Both the position numbers and the translations under genes were made by a program. Below, in pieces: positions 23,510 through 28,929 of a stretch of DNA of 30,563 nucleotides. The stretch's first letter is position 1. Each line of letters begins with the position of its first letter. The stretch is from a virus. The notes beneath the pieces are model-generated. The model had not been told where the DNA came from. It saw only the letters and a list, made by a program, of their open reading frames with translations, and did no database searches. The DNA is taken from positions 1-30,563 of IMG/VR virus record IMGVR_UViG_3300008219_000060. The stretch is one strand, 5' to 3'.

Positions 23510-23551
23510 ATGCTTGCCCAATGGGCAAACAACATCAAAAAGGAGAAAATG

Positions 23552-23968
23552 ATGGGTAAAATTAGTACGTATAGACAAACTCCGACTGTCTTTGATTCAT
23601 TGTTCGATGGATTCTTGACGTCTGGCCTGATAGATGATCTTATTGGACGCCCTACAAGAAGTCTTGTGGCTCCAAGGGTGGAGACGACCGAGAATAAAGA
23701 TTCTTATATCGTATCTTTGGCAGCGCCTGGGACGAGCAAGAGTGACTTCAATGTTACCCTTAAAGACCGTATGATAACTTTAGATTATACTAAGGGAGAA
23801 GAGTCCCCGACGTTTTTTAATCATTCGTCGTTCCGCAAGACATGGAGCGCGCCAAGAGGGACAAAGTCGCAGGACATTAGCGCGGAGTATGTCGACGGGG
23901 TGCTGAACATTGTTGTGAAGAAGGCGTCTGAAAGCGAGGAGACCGCCGAGGTGATCGATATTATTTAG
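23552..23968 (+). CDS. Small heat-shock protein (Hsp20 / alpha-crystallin family)
   Basis: A 138-residue Hsp20. I chose the second of two adjacent ATGs (23549 and 23552) because AGGAG at 23541-23545 is spaced best. Residues 45-130 form the alpha-crystallin domain: VETTENKDSYIVSLAAPGTS, KSDFNVTLKDRMITL, FRKTWSAPRG and AEYVDGVLNIVVKK, where A-x-x-x-G-V-L is the family signature. The C-terminal EVIDI gives the I-x-I type contact. It holds unfolding proteins for other chaperones. Similar phage Hsp20 proteins occur in cyanophages. It has its own promoter and a strong terminator, so it is a single-gene unit. Confidence 0.93.
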   Translation: MGKISTYRQTPTVFDSLFDGFLTSGLIDDLIGRPTRSLVAPRVETTENKDSYIVSLAAPGTSKSDFNVTLKDRMITLDYTKGEESPTFFNHSSFRKTWSAPRGTKSQDISAEYVDGVLNIVVKKASESEETAEVIDII

Positions 23969-23990
23969 TAGTTTGAAGTTACCTTTGCTT

Positions 23991-24028
23991 AAGAGGAGAT
24001 ACCTTTTTTGGTATTTTCTCTTTTTTTT
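23991..24028 (+). terminator. Strong terminator after hsp20
   Basis: AAGAGGAGATACC (23991-24003) pairs with GGTATTTTCTCTT (24010-24022) over 13 pairs, two of them G-U, around a T6 loop, followed by six more Ts. A textbook U-tract terminator. The rest of 23969-24106 holds no gene. Confidence 0.85.
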
Positions 24029-24106
24029 ATTCATTAGACAATTCTAAATTATATTTATTATTGAGCGGTTACTTGCTCTTTCTAACACAACGGGAGAGGG
24101 TTGTTT

Positions 24107-24727
24107 ATGTCCACCAGGGTGAAGGCAAAATATGTATCACTTTTTTTGTTTATCAACCTGGCAGTCTATTTTCTGATACAGAACCATGTAACTAAGAATG
24201 AGTATGATCTCATGACGCAATTTGACCGGGCAGTCCCATTTATGCCGGAATACATCTGGGTATACCACAGCATTGTGCCGGTCATCGGAGCGGCCATGGT
24301 ACTTATGGTTAAGTCAAGAAAAATATTCTTTACAACCCTTTGGTCATTCGTGTTTGCGACTATAGTATTAAATTGTTTTTATTTGTATTTTCCTTCTTTT
24401 TATCCTCGCGGGGAGTTCGAACCAATAACAATATCGGAGATTGTTGTAGAAATGACTAGAAGGATAGACGGGGCGAACAATACCTTTCCCAGCGGTCATG
24501 TATGCTTTGCATGGATAATGTATTGGGGCATATATTTTTCCGAAGTTGCCAATGAATTTAAGAGTTTAAGGTCTTTATTTTGTTTATGGGCAATTGGCAT
24601 TTCACTATCAACACTTGTGCTCAAACAACACTATCTTATTGACGTAGGGTCTGGGTTTCTTCTTGCGACTATTAGCTTTTTTATGGTAAAATCCTTCACG
24701 GAGGGATATAAATTATATGAAAAATAG
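24107..24727 (+). CDS. PAP2-family membrane phosphatase
   Basis: A 206-residue membrane protein from ATG 24107 (GGGAGAGGG at 24092-24100). It has about six hydrophobic segments. The phosphatase motifs are NNTFPSGHVCFAW, with the PSGH core, and LKQHYLIDVGSG, with the H-x3-D core. The usual first motif (K-x6-RP) is not obvious, as in the PAP2_3 subfamily. Relatives hydrolyse lipid phosphates such as phosphatidic acid or undecaprenyl diphosphate. In a phage it could alter membrane lipids or the cell-wall carrier. It stands between the hsp20 terminator and the deformylase gene. Confidence 0.85.
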   Translation: MSTRVKAKYVSLFLFINLAVYFLIQNHVTKNEYDLMTQFDRAVPFMPEYIWVYHSIVPVIGAAMVLMVKSRKIFFTTLWSFVFATIVLNCFYLYFPSFYPRGEFEPITISEIVVEMTRRIDGANNTFPSGHVCFAWIMYWGIYFSEVANEFKSLRSLFCLWAIGISLSTLVLKQHYLIDVGSGFLLATISFFMVKSFTEGYKLYEK

Positions 24728-24735
24728 CTATTTAT

Positions 24736-24825
24736 ATGGGTGAGGGGGAAGAAAGACTTATTCTTGAATCGAGTGCGCTGTTCATAGCACTGTTTTTATG
24801 TCTTGCTATACTTGAGTATTGTTAA
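24736..24825 (+). CDS. Possible 29-residue single-span membrane peptide
   Basis: ATG at 24736 opens a 29-codon frame that ends exactly at the base before the deformylase ATG. It reads MGEGEERLILESSALFIALF then LCLAILEYC: a short acidic start and one clean hydrophobic helix of about 17 residues. No ribosome site is visible ahead of it. A CTATTTAT box (24728-24735) lies directly before the ATG. If that box is a promoter the transcript would begin inside this frame, so the two interpretations conflict. Confidence 0.35.
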   Translation: MGEGEERLILESSALFIALFLCLAILEYC

Positions 24826-25299
24826 ATGAAATTTAAAATTATAAAAGATAAAGAAATCCTGAAGAAAAAATGCACCGATGTCGTTGACATAGGATCTGCA
24901 ATGTTAGTAGGCAAAGAGATGCTGGTCTTCCTGGAAAAGACGACACGCGGGGTGGGATTAGCAGCAAACCAGATAGGCGTAGACCAAGGGGTTTGCGTTA
25001 TAAATGTTGACAAACCTATTATACTAATAAATCCAAAAATTATACACTCGTTTAAAAAGATTATATTTCAAGAGGAGTGCTTGTCATTCCCCTCGGAAAC
25101 AGTAACAACTGAAAGATATGCTAATATAACGGTTGTGGCTGATAATCATGACGACCCACTATATTTCTCGGAGAAGAATCTCTTAGAGGCGGTGTGTGTA
25201 CAACATGAAATTGATCATTTGAATGGAATAACAATGCACGATAGAAAAATAGATCTTGACAGCGAGGAAAAGCCTGCTTATAATGTAAGCATACTTTAA
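24826..25299 (+). CDS. def: Peptide deformylase
   Basis: A 157-residue metalloenzyme that removes the formyl group from new proteins. Motif I GVGLAANQIG (42-51), motif II EECLSFP with metal ligand C85, and motif III QHEIDHLNG with ligands H127 and H131 and catalytic E128 are all present. Motif II has E where most bacterial enzymes have G (EGCLS). It has little of the C-terminal helix extension, like other phage deformylases. Phage deformylases are thought to speed processing of phage or photosystem proteins. It begins directly after the TAA of the 29-residue frame and has only a weak ribosome site. Confidence 0.93.
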   Translation: MKFKIIKDKEILKKKCTDVVDIGSAMLVGKEMLVFLEKTTRGVGLAANQIGVDQGVCVINVDKPIILINPKIIHSFKKIIFQEECLSFPSETVTTERYANITVVADNHDDPLYFSEKNLLEAVCVQHEIDHLNGITMHDRKIDLDSEEKPAYNVSIL

Positions 25300-25314
25300 T
25301 TTTAGGAGATAAAA

Positions 25315-25470
25315 GTGGCAAAAAAAGGAAAACTCCAGAGGGTACCGACCGAGCCGAAAAAGACGACGATTGGACGAGGGCCAAATCGCAAATGGGGGAA
25401 CAAGGGTGGAGGAGTTGGTGGTTCCACCCTCTCCAAGGGATACAAGAAAAAGTACAAGGGGCAGGGGTAG
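25315..25470 (+). CDS. Small basic Gly/Lys-rich protein
   Basis: A 51-residue frame starting with GTG behind a clear TTTAGGAGAT site. It reads AKKGKLQRVPTEPKKTTIGR then GPNRKWGNKGGGVGG, ending KGYKKKYKGQG: very basic (nearly a third Lys/Arg), Gly-rich and probably unstructured. That is typical of nucleic-acid-binding or ribosome-binding peptides. No family recognised. Its TAG overlaps the GTG of the next gene (TAGTG), supporting real translation of both. Confidence 0.7.
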   Translation: MAKKGKLQRVPTEPKKTTIGRGPNRKWGNKGGGVGGSTLSKGYKKKYKGQG

Positions 25471-25625
25471 TGCCCGATGAACAACCGTATATAAGAATAC
25501 CTCTCCCTCCTCCCGAGTGGGAAAGATATATTGAAGAGCAGGAGAGGAGGGAGAGGAGAGAGAAAGAAGAAAGGGCACTCCCTTCTGGTAGCTCAACCGG
25601 AAGTGTTGTAATTATCGAAATATGA
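25470..25625 (+). CDS. Small proline/arginine-rich protein
   Basis: A 51-residue frame starting at GTG 25470, overlapping the previous stop and with GGGGCAGGGG upstream. It reads MPDEQPYIRIPLPPPEWERY then IEEQERRERREKEERALPSG. The frame is open back to 25392, but that part overlaps the basic gene and codes atypically. A proline-rich start and a charged helix suggest a protein-interaction peptide. Its stop overlaps the next ATG (ATGA). Function unknown. Confidence 0.65.
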   Translation: MPDEQPYIRIPLPPPEWERYIEEQERRERREKEERALPSGSSTGSVVIIEI

Positions 25626-25894
25626 TCGGATTAGCCAGAAATATCACCACCCTTCTCAGGGTTATGGTGGCGGCCTACCTTGGCAGACCGAAAGATACTT
25701 TAGAGCTTGCAGATAAATTAGTGGATGAAAAAGAAAGAGAAAAACGACGAGATAAATACCCTTTCTGCGCTTACACCCAAGAGGGCGACGCTCCTGCGAA
25801 GGTCACATACCATCGCAGGAGAGAACATGCGGAGCGAAAGATGCACAGGGATCTGCAAAGTTCTAAGTGCTCTTGGCTGAAAAAAAGGAGTTGA
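25622..25894 (+). CDS. Unknown small basic protein
   Basis: A 90-residue protein. A short hydrophobic start (IGLARNITTLLRVMVAAYLG) may touch the membrane. The rest is highly charged, with C49 and C83 and a basic end (AERKMHRDLQSSKCSWLKKR). No family recognised. Its ATG overlaps the previous stop; AAGGAG near its end serves the next gene. Confidence 0.65.
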   Translation: MIGLARNITTLLRVMVAAYLGRPKDTLELADKLVDEKEREKRRDKYPFCAYTQEGDAPAKVTYHRRREHAERKMHRDLQSSKCSWLKKRS

Positions 25895-25897
25895 CGA

Positions 25898-26104
25898 ATG
25901 CCCCATTTCCATGTAATAAATACCCAAGATGAGACCCATCGTAAAATGGTTGAAGGCTCTTTTTGTACCGCACATATAAATAACAATTCCTTGAAAGGTA
26001 AGATTATATTTGCTCATAAAGAATATTGTCTTGTTGAAGATGGTAGTGGGAAGAAATACAAGTTAGGGTGGGGCCAAATTGGTAAAATTGAGAGGGCAGT
26101 TTAA
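25898..26104 (+). CDS. Unknown small beta-rich protein
   Basis: A 68-residue protein. KGKIIFAHKEYCLVEDGSGK and KYKLGWGQIGKIE look like three to four strands of a small barrel. AAGGAG lies 10 bases ahead of the ATG. Overlaps the next gene as TAATG. Function unknown. Confidence 0.65.
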   Translation: MPHFHVINTQDETHRKMVEGSFCTAHINNNSLKGKIIFAHKEYCLVEDGSGKKYKLGWGQIGKIERAV

Positions 26105-26394
26105 TGGGAAGTCAATCTAGAAAAGTTCAACGCAATAAAGAGAAGAGAGCGAAAAAGGATCTACAAAAAAAACTTGGCATGTTTGACAGGCTCGGCGACG
26201 AGTGCCTGATATGCCAGGAGCCGTTTGATAAAAGGTCCAAGGAACAGGTCAAAAGTTGGTTTGTTGTTGTGAGAGAGGCGCAAAAAAAAGCTAATATCTA
26301 CTGCCCTGGATGCTGGGGCAAAGCCCAGGAGATGATTGAGGGTATTGCAAAAGACTTAAACAAAGCGAAACAGGGGGGTGAAAATGTCGACTAA
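26104..26394 (+). CDS. Small zinc-ribbon-like protein
   Basis: A 96-residue protein with two CxxC pairs: C34-L-I-C37 in DECLICQEPFDK and C67-P-G-C70 in IYCPGCW, 30 residues apart, a likely zinc-binding site. The N-terminal 25 residues are strongly basic (RKVQRNKEKRAKKDLQKK). Proteins of this look are frequent in marine T4-like phages as far as I recall; their role is unknown. A nucleic-acid-binding role is inferred from charge and zinc pattern. It overlaps both neighbours. Confidence 0.75.
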   Translation: MGSQSRKVQRNKEKRAKKDLQKKLGMFDRLGDECLICQEPFDKRSKEQVKSWFVVVREAQKKANIYCPGCWGKAQEMIEGIAKDLNKAKQGGENVD

Positions 26395-26626
26395 GGCAAC
26401 TATTTCATATGGTCCCGACTTCCACCTATTTGAAGAATGCTTCGATGGGGAAAGCGTGTACCTTGAAGTTGAGAATACGGATTTTGAGGTAGACCCGAAT
26501 AGGGTGGCAGTAAAAATACCTCTTGACATCTGGAATCAAATGCTGGAGGATTACAATGAAAAGAGAAGGATCCCCCTTCTGGGAAAGTCCGGACAGCTTG
26601 AATTAAATTTTCATAAAGGAGAATAA
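26384..26626 (+). CDS. Unknown small acidic protein
   Basis: An 80-residue protein from ATG 26384, with a G6 run at 26373-26378; a GTG at 26378 is possible. Acidic N-terminal half (FEECFDGESVYLEVENTDFE), then VAVKIPLDIWNQMLEDYN. No family recognised. It overlaps the zinc-ribbon gene by 11 bases. Confidence 0.65.
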   Translation: MSTKATISYGPDFHLFEECFDGESVYLEVENTDFEVDPNRVAVKIPLDIWNQMLEDYNEKRRIPLLGKSGQLELNFHKGE

Positions 26627-26627
26627 T

Positions 26628-27128
26628 ATGAAAAAACTATTGATGGCGTTCATAGCGTCTAGTTTACTTATTGTGCCGTCCTCGGGACACGCGGAGAACT
26701 CTATTGGTTTTGCTGCTGGCTCGACTAGAGGATTCGGAGCCACGTATAGGCACCTGCCGGATGCTGGTGCGGAAAGTTCTTTGGGCTGGCAGGTTGCGGG
26801 TCTTCCTTTTATAACGAAAGAGGAGGGGGTGGTTTCCCTAGGAGCCGCCGCACTTTATCTTTTTCATCGTGGCAACGTGGGCTTGGCATACGCATCTTTT
26901 GGCGTTGGCACCGTGGCTGCGTGGAGCAACTGCACGGACGACGAGGACTTTCATTGTGAAGAAGAATCAAATTTTGGCATAGGGGTCGGCCCTGGAATTG
27001 GATTTGAACTACGCTTGGTAGAAAATCTAGGATGGTCGGTTGATGTACCGTTGGCAATATTATTCGCCAACGGTGAATTTGAAGGAGTGTACCCGATTCC
27101 GAATTCGGCACTGGTTTATTACTGGTAG
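26628..27128 (+). CDS. Exported beta-rich protein, outer-membrane-like
   Basis: A 166-residue protein with a clear signal peptide: MKK, a hydrophobic stretch LLMAFIASSLLIV, and cleavage after GHA22. The mature part alternates strands (SIGFAAGSTRGFGATYRHL, GNVGLAYASFGVGTVAAW, FGIGVGPGIGFELRLVENLG) and ends in YYW, an aromatic end residue typical of outer-membrane barrels. It holds two cysteines at about 104 and 112. It could be a small barrel placed in the host outer membrane, for example to block second infections. That role is inferred. AAGGAG precedes the ATG. Confidence 0.75.
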   Translation: MKKLLMAFIASSLLIVPSSGHAENSIGFAAGSTRGFGATYRHLPDAGAESSLGWQVAGLPFITKEEGVVSLGAAALYLFHRGNVGLAYASFGVGTVAAWSNCTDDEDFHCEEESNFGIGVGPGIGFELRLVENLGWSVDVPLAILFANGEFEGVYPIPNSALVYYW

Positions 27129-27191
27129 GTGTCCTGTGCGTATAACAGATAAAAGAAAGAACGCGTTGCGAGCCTGCGGCGGCCTCTTTCT

Positions 27192-27262
27192 CTCTTCATA
27201 GCTTAAGTGAAAGCCCCGGATCGTAACCGGGAAGATGCGAGTATCGAATCTCGTTGGAGAGT
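27192..27262 (+). tRNA. Divergent tRNA-Thr (anticodon CGT)
   Basis: The 71 bases fold as a cloverleaf. Acceptor CTCTTCA (27192-27198) pairs with TGGAGAG (27255-27261), with one G-U pair. T8-A9 are 27199-27200. The D stem is GCTT/AAGC with a 6-base loop. Anticodon stem CCCGG/CCGGG (27215-27219, 27227-27231) surrounds ATCGTAA with anticodon CGT at 27222-27224. The variable loop is AAGAT. The T stem is GCGAG/CTCGT around TATCGAAT. Oddities: no GG in the D loop, no base 26, an eight-base T loop, and no encoded CCA. It is followed by T6. A 7-pair helix (27154-27160 with 27185-27191) lies just before it. 27129-27191 contains no gene. Confidence 0.5.
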
Positions 27263-27289
27263 TTTTTATTCTCGGGAAGGAAATAAAGA

Positions 27290-27607
27290 ATGAGAGTTAA
27301 GGATTTAAAAGCTGGGGACCTATTATCACCAAAACCTGGGTATAACTTTTTAGTGTACTCCGGCTATTATGCCTCTCATGGGTCCGGACGGGACTGTGTT
27401 TTGGAATGCTCCTCCCGACCTGTCAGGATAGGGTCTAGAAGCTTGGGAGGCTCCTTTATCATCTATCTCGGAATGGTTCCCAAAAAAGATACGGGTTTTA
27501 ATAGTTACGAGGCAAGAAGAGAAGTCTTCATTGTTAACACCGGAGAAAAAATGAGAGTCATGCCTGATTCGTGGAGGAACATGGAGAAAGCCGATGCGTG
27601 TAGGTGA
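27290..27607 (+). CDS. Small GDL-motif protein
   Basis: A 105-residue protein beginning MRVKDLKAGDLLSPKPGYNF, then beta strands (FLVYSGYY, CVLECSSRPV, FIIYLGMV, EVFIVNTGEKMRVMP). An all-beta small barrel is likely. AAGGAA precedes the ATG. It overlaps the next gene by 14 bases. Its start and fold type resemble the following small proteins. Function unknown. Confidence 0.7.
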   Translation: MRVKDLKAGDLLSPKPGYNFLVYSGYYASHGSGRDCVLECSSRPVRIGSRSLGGSFIIYLGMVPKKDTGFNSYEARREVFIVNTGEKMRVMPDSWRNMEKADACR

Positions 27608-27815
27608 TCTAGTAAAATACACAGAGGAGTGTATTGAGCGGGATGAGTGGGAGGGCACCAACGGGTATCCTTATATTGGTGTAATAACCCGAAAGAGAGA
27701 AAGAGGTTCCGACCTAACCCACGACGCTTACGACGTAATGTGGAACGACGGCTATGCCGATAGGGCGGAATTTGAGTGGGCGGAGGACTTAGAAGTTGTA
27801 AGTGAAAGTAGGTGA
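27594..27815 (+). CDS. Small MKVGDL-type protein
   Basis: A 73-residue protein beginning MRVGDLVKYTEEC. IGVITRKRE, AYDVMWNDGY and EWAEDLEVV look like an SH3-like barrel (strand, W.DG turn, ED.E end). The first bases after the start (GTAGGTGATCTAGTAAA) are identical to those of the gene at 28930. GGAGA at 27582-27586 is its ribosome site. Function unknown; a host-interacting small protein is possible. Confidence 0.75.
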   Translation: MRVGDLVKYTEECIERDEWEGTNGYPYIGVITRKRERGSDLTHDAYDVMWNDGYADRAEFEWAEDLEVVSESR

Positions 27816-27867
27816 TCTCATCTTAGAATTGTTAAACATAGCAAAAAGGTTTAAATATTTTCCTTGA
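27802..27867 (+). pseudogene. Truncated MKVGDL copy
   Basis: GTG at 27802 opens GTGAAAGTAGGTGATCT, matching the starts of the genes at 28638 and 28930, but the frame ends after 21 residues (MKVGDLILELLNIAKRFKYF then P). Only the first six residues match the family. It looks like the remains of a duplicated gene start, overlapping the end of the preceding gene. Its tail carries the -35 box of the next promoter. Confidence 0.4.
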
Positions 27868-27892
27868 CCTTATCTGGATGTGGGACTATAAT
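27864..27892 (+). promoter_or_regulatory. Strong promoter placed for a leaderless mRNA
   Basis: TTGACC at 27864-27869, a 17-base spacer, then a perfect TATAAT at 27887-27892. The A of the lipoprotein ATG (27899) is seven bases past the -10, where transcription should begin. Confidence 0.7.
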
Positions 27893-27898
27893 ATCAAC

Positions 27899-28069
27899 AT
27901 GAAAACACTAATTATAGCAGCCCTGCTGATGACGGGGTGCGAAACAATCTATCATCATAACACAGTCCATCAAGTTGATGCGGCATATGACGACACTGCG
28001 GATGTCTATGCTGCCGACGGCACCGACGACACTGCGAATGTCTATTGCGACCGAAGGTTTTGTCTGTGA
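27899..28069 (+). CDS. Small lipoprotein
   Basis: A 56-residue protein from ATG 27899. MKTLIIAALLMTGC is a short lipoprotein signal with lipobox LMTGC, lipidated at C14. The mature part is low-complexity and acidic with a repeated DDTADVY/DDTANVY, and ends CDRRFCL, two cysteines that may pair. Asp/Thr/Ala-rich lipoprotein stalks like this recall Myxococcota and related bacteria. No ribosome site is visible and the promoter spacing suggests a leaderless message. It would sit in the host inner or outer membrane; superinfection exclusion is possible but unproven. Confidence 0.7.
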   Translation: MKTLIIAALLMTGCETIYHHNTVHQVDAAYDDTADVYAADGTDDTANVYCDRRFCL

Positions 28070-28130
28070 TATAATGGATAAACAACATTCTTAGGATACG
28101 GGCTTATAATATGGGGTAGGAGAATAAAAA

Positions 28131-28595
28131 ATGGATAAGCAACAAGAACTCGTAGACAAATATCCTGAACTTTTTGAGCACGCCTGGCCTTCCGTAAATG
28201 ACGGATGGCTTCCCTTGCTTGACACTCTTTGCGGAAGGATTGAACACTATGTCAAGTGGAAAGAAAAAGGCGGGGTTATTATCGTTGCAGACGGTGAAGA
28301 GCCGCCGGAACAGGGCAAATGGATGTACCGTTTTTTCTTTTCGCAAATCAAAGAAAAGTTTAGTGGTTTGAGAGCATATAGTTGTGGTGGCGACGATTAT
28401 ATCGGGGGATTGGTTGATCTTGCGGAAGCCCTCTCATATAATATCTGCGAGAACTGTGGCAACGCAGGCAAAGAGCAGCCAACCGGCTGGATCAAAACAC
28501 TATGTGATCCTTGTTTCAATGATTGGGACGACATCAGGAGCGCCAAGTGGGAAGCGGAGAAAGAGCGGCTTGTGAGGGATAAAGCACAAAGTTAG
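28131..28595 (+). CDS. Phage zinc-ribbon protein of unknown function
   Basis: A 154-residue protein. MDKQQELVDKYPELFEHAWP, DGWLPLLDTLC, QIKEKFSGLRAY, LAEALSYNICENCG (C106, C109) and GWIKTLCDPCFNDW (C125, C128) follow the order of a widespread phage family I know only as hypothetical: KYP.LF, DGW..LL, IKEKFG.LR, CE.CG, GW..TLC..C. The four cysteines should bind zinc. TAGGAGA precedes the ATG by ten bases; a TATAAT (28105-28110) lies upstream without a good -35. A near-copy of its first 14 bases occurs at 28074. Confidence 0.8.
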   Translation: MDKQQELVDKYPELFEHAWPSVNDGWLPLLDTLCGRIEHYVKWKEKGGVIIVADGEEPPEQGKWMYRFFFSQIKEKFSGLRAYSCGGDDYIGGLVDLAEALSYNICENCGNAGKEQPTGWIKTLCDPCFNDWDDIRSAKWEAEKERLVRDKAQS

Positions 28596-28602
28596 CTTTA
28601 GC

Positions 28603-28631
28603 TTTATCTTTATGACCCTCGTGCTTATAAT
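28603..28631 (+). promoter_or_regulatory. Promoter placed for a second leaderless mRNA
   Basis: TTTATC at 28603-28608 (weak), a 17-base spacer, then a perfect TATAAT at 28626-28631. The ATG at 28638 is again exactly seven bases past the -10. CCCTCGTGCTTATA (28617-28630) is repeated at 28814-28827 ahead of the tRNA. Confidence 0.55.
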
Positions 28632-28637
28632 ATAGTT

Positions 28638-28805
28638 ATGAAAGTAGGCGACCTAATAAAATTCAGATGTCCCACAAGAACACAAATTAATAAGGTTTTT
28701 CTTATTGTTGAAGGCGAAAAAACGGGAAACTGGTACAAGATTGATGAAACACAGCCCAGTCTCTTTCATAGTAAGAGAGACTTCATCATTGTAAACGAGG
28801 CTTGA
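28638..28805 (+). CDS. Small MKVGDL-type protein
   Basis: A 55-residue protein: MKVGDLIKFRCPTRTQINKV, then FLIVEGEKTGNWYKIDE and DFIIVNEA. It looks like a mini barrel, with the same start as the products at 27594 and 28930. No ribosome site precedes the ATG. The final TGA overlaps the TTGACA of the tRNA promoter. Function unknown. Confidence 0.65.
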   Translation: MKVGDLIKFRCPTRTQINKVFLIVEGEKTGNWYKIDETQPSLFHSKRDFIIVNEA

Positions 28806-28829
28806 CATATTAGCCCTCGTGCTTATAGT
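28802..28829 (+). promoter_or_regulatory. Promoter of the tRNA(CAT) gene
   Basis: Perfect TTGACA at 28802-28807, a 16-base spacer, then TATAGT at 28824-28829. The predicted start is at or next to the mature tRNA 5' end (28836), so very little 5' trimming would be needed. Confidence 0.65.
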
Positions 28830-28835
28830 TATTAA

Positions 28836-28910
28836 TGCGGGGTAGGGTACTGGTAACCCAACAGGCTCATAACCTGTGGCATGTCGGTTCGATTCCGGCC
28901 CCCGCGACCA
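28836..28910 (+). tRNA. tRNA with anticodon CAT (Met elongator or Ile2), CCA encoded
   Basis: A complete cloverleaf. Acceptor TGCGGGG (28836-28842) pairs with CCCCGCG (28900-28906), with a U1-G72 end pair. The D stem is GGGT/ACCC around ACTGGTA. The anticodon stem ACAGG/CCTGT surrounds CTCATAA (CAT at 28868-28870). The variable loop is GGCAT and the T arm GTCGG-TTCGATT-CCGGC, with discriminator A and encoded CCA. It lacks the three G-C pairs of initiator tRNA in the anticodon stem, so it is not fMet. Whether it reads AUG or, after lysidine modification, AUA cannot be settled from sequence alone. Confidence 0.93.
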
Positions 28911-28929
28911 AATATAATTGAGGTTATAA

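Noticed and set aside
25392-25469. N-terminal extension of the proline/arginine-rich protein
   Set aside because: This part overlaps the basic gene at 25315 in another frame and has no ribosome site, whereas GTG 25470 has a purine-rich site and overlaps the previous stop.
28070-28075. TATAAT at 28070 as a promoter
   Set aside because: The nearest -35 candidate (TTGCGA, 28045-28050) has a 19-base spacer and poor match, and transcription would start inside the six-codon decoy frame.
28836-28910. Initiator tRNA-fMet
   Set aside because: The anticodon stem lacks the three consecutive G-C pairs that define bacterial initiators; only the CAT anticodon agrees.
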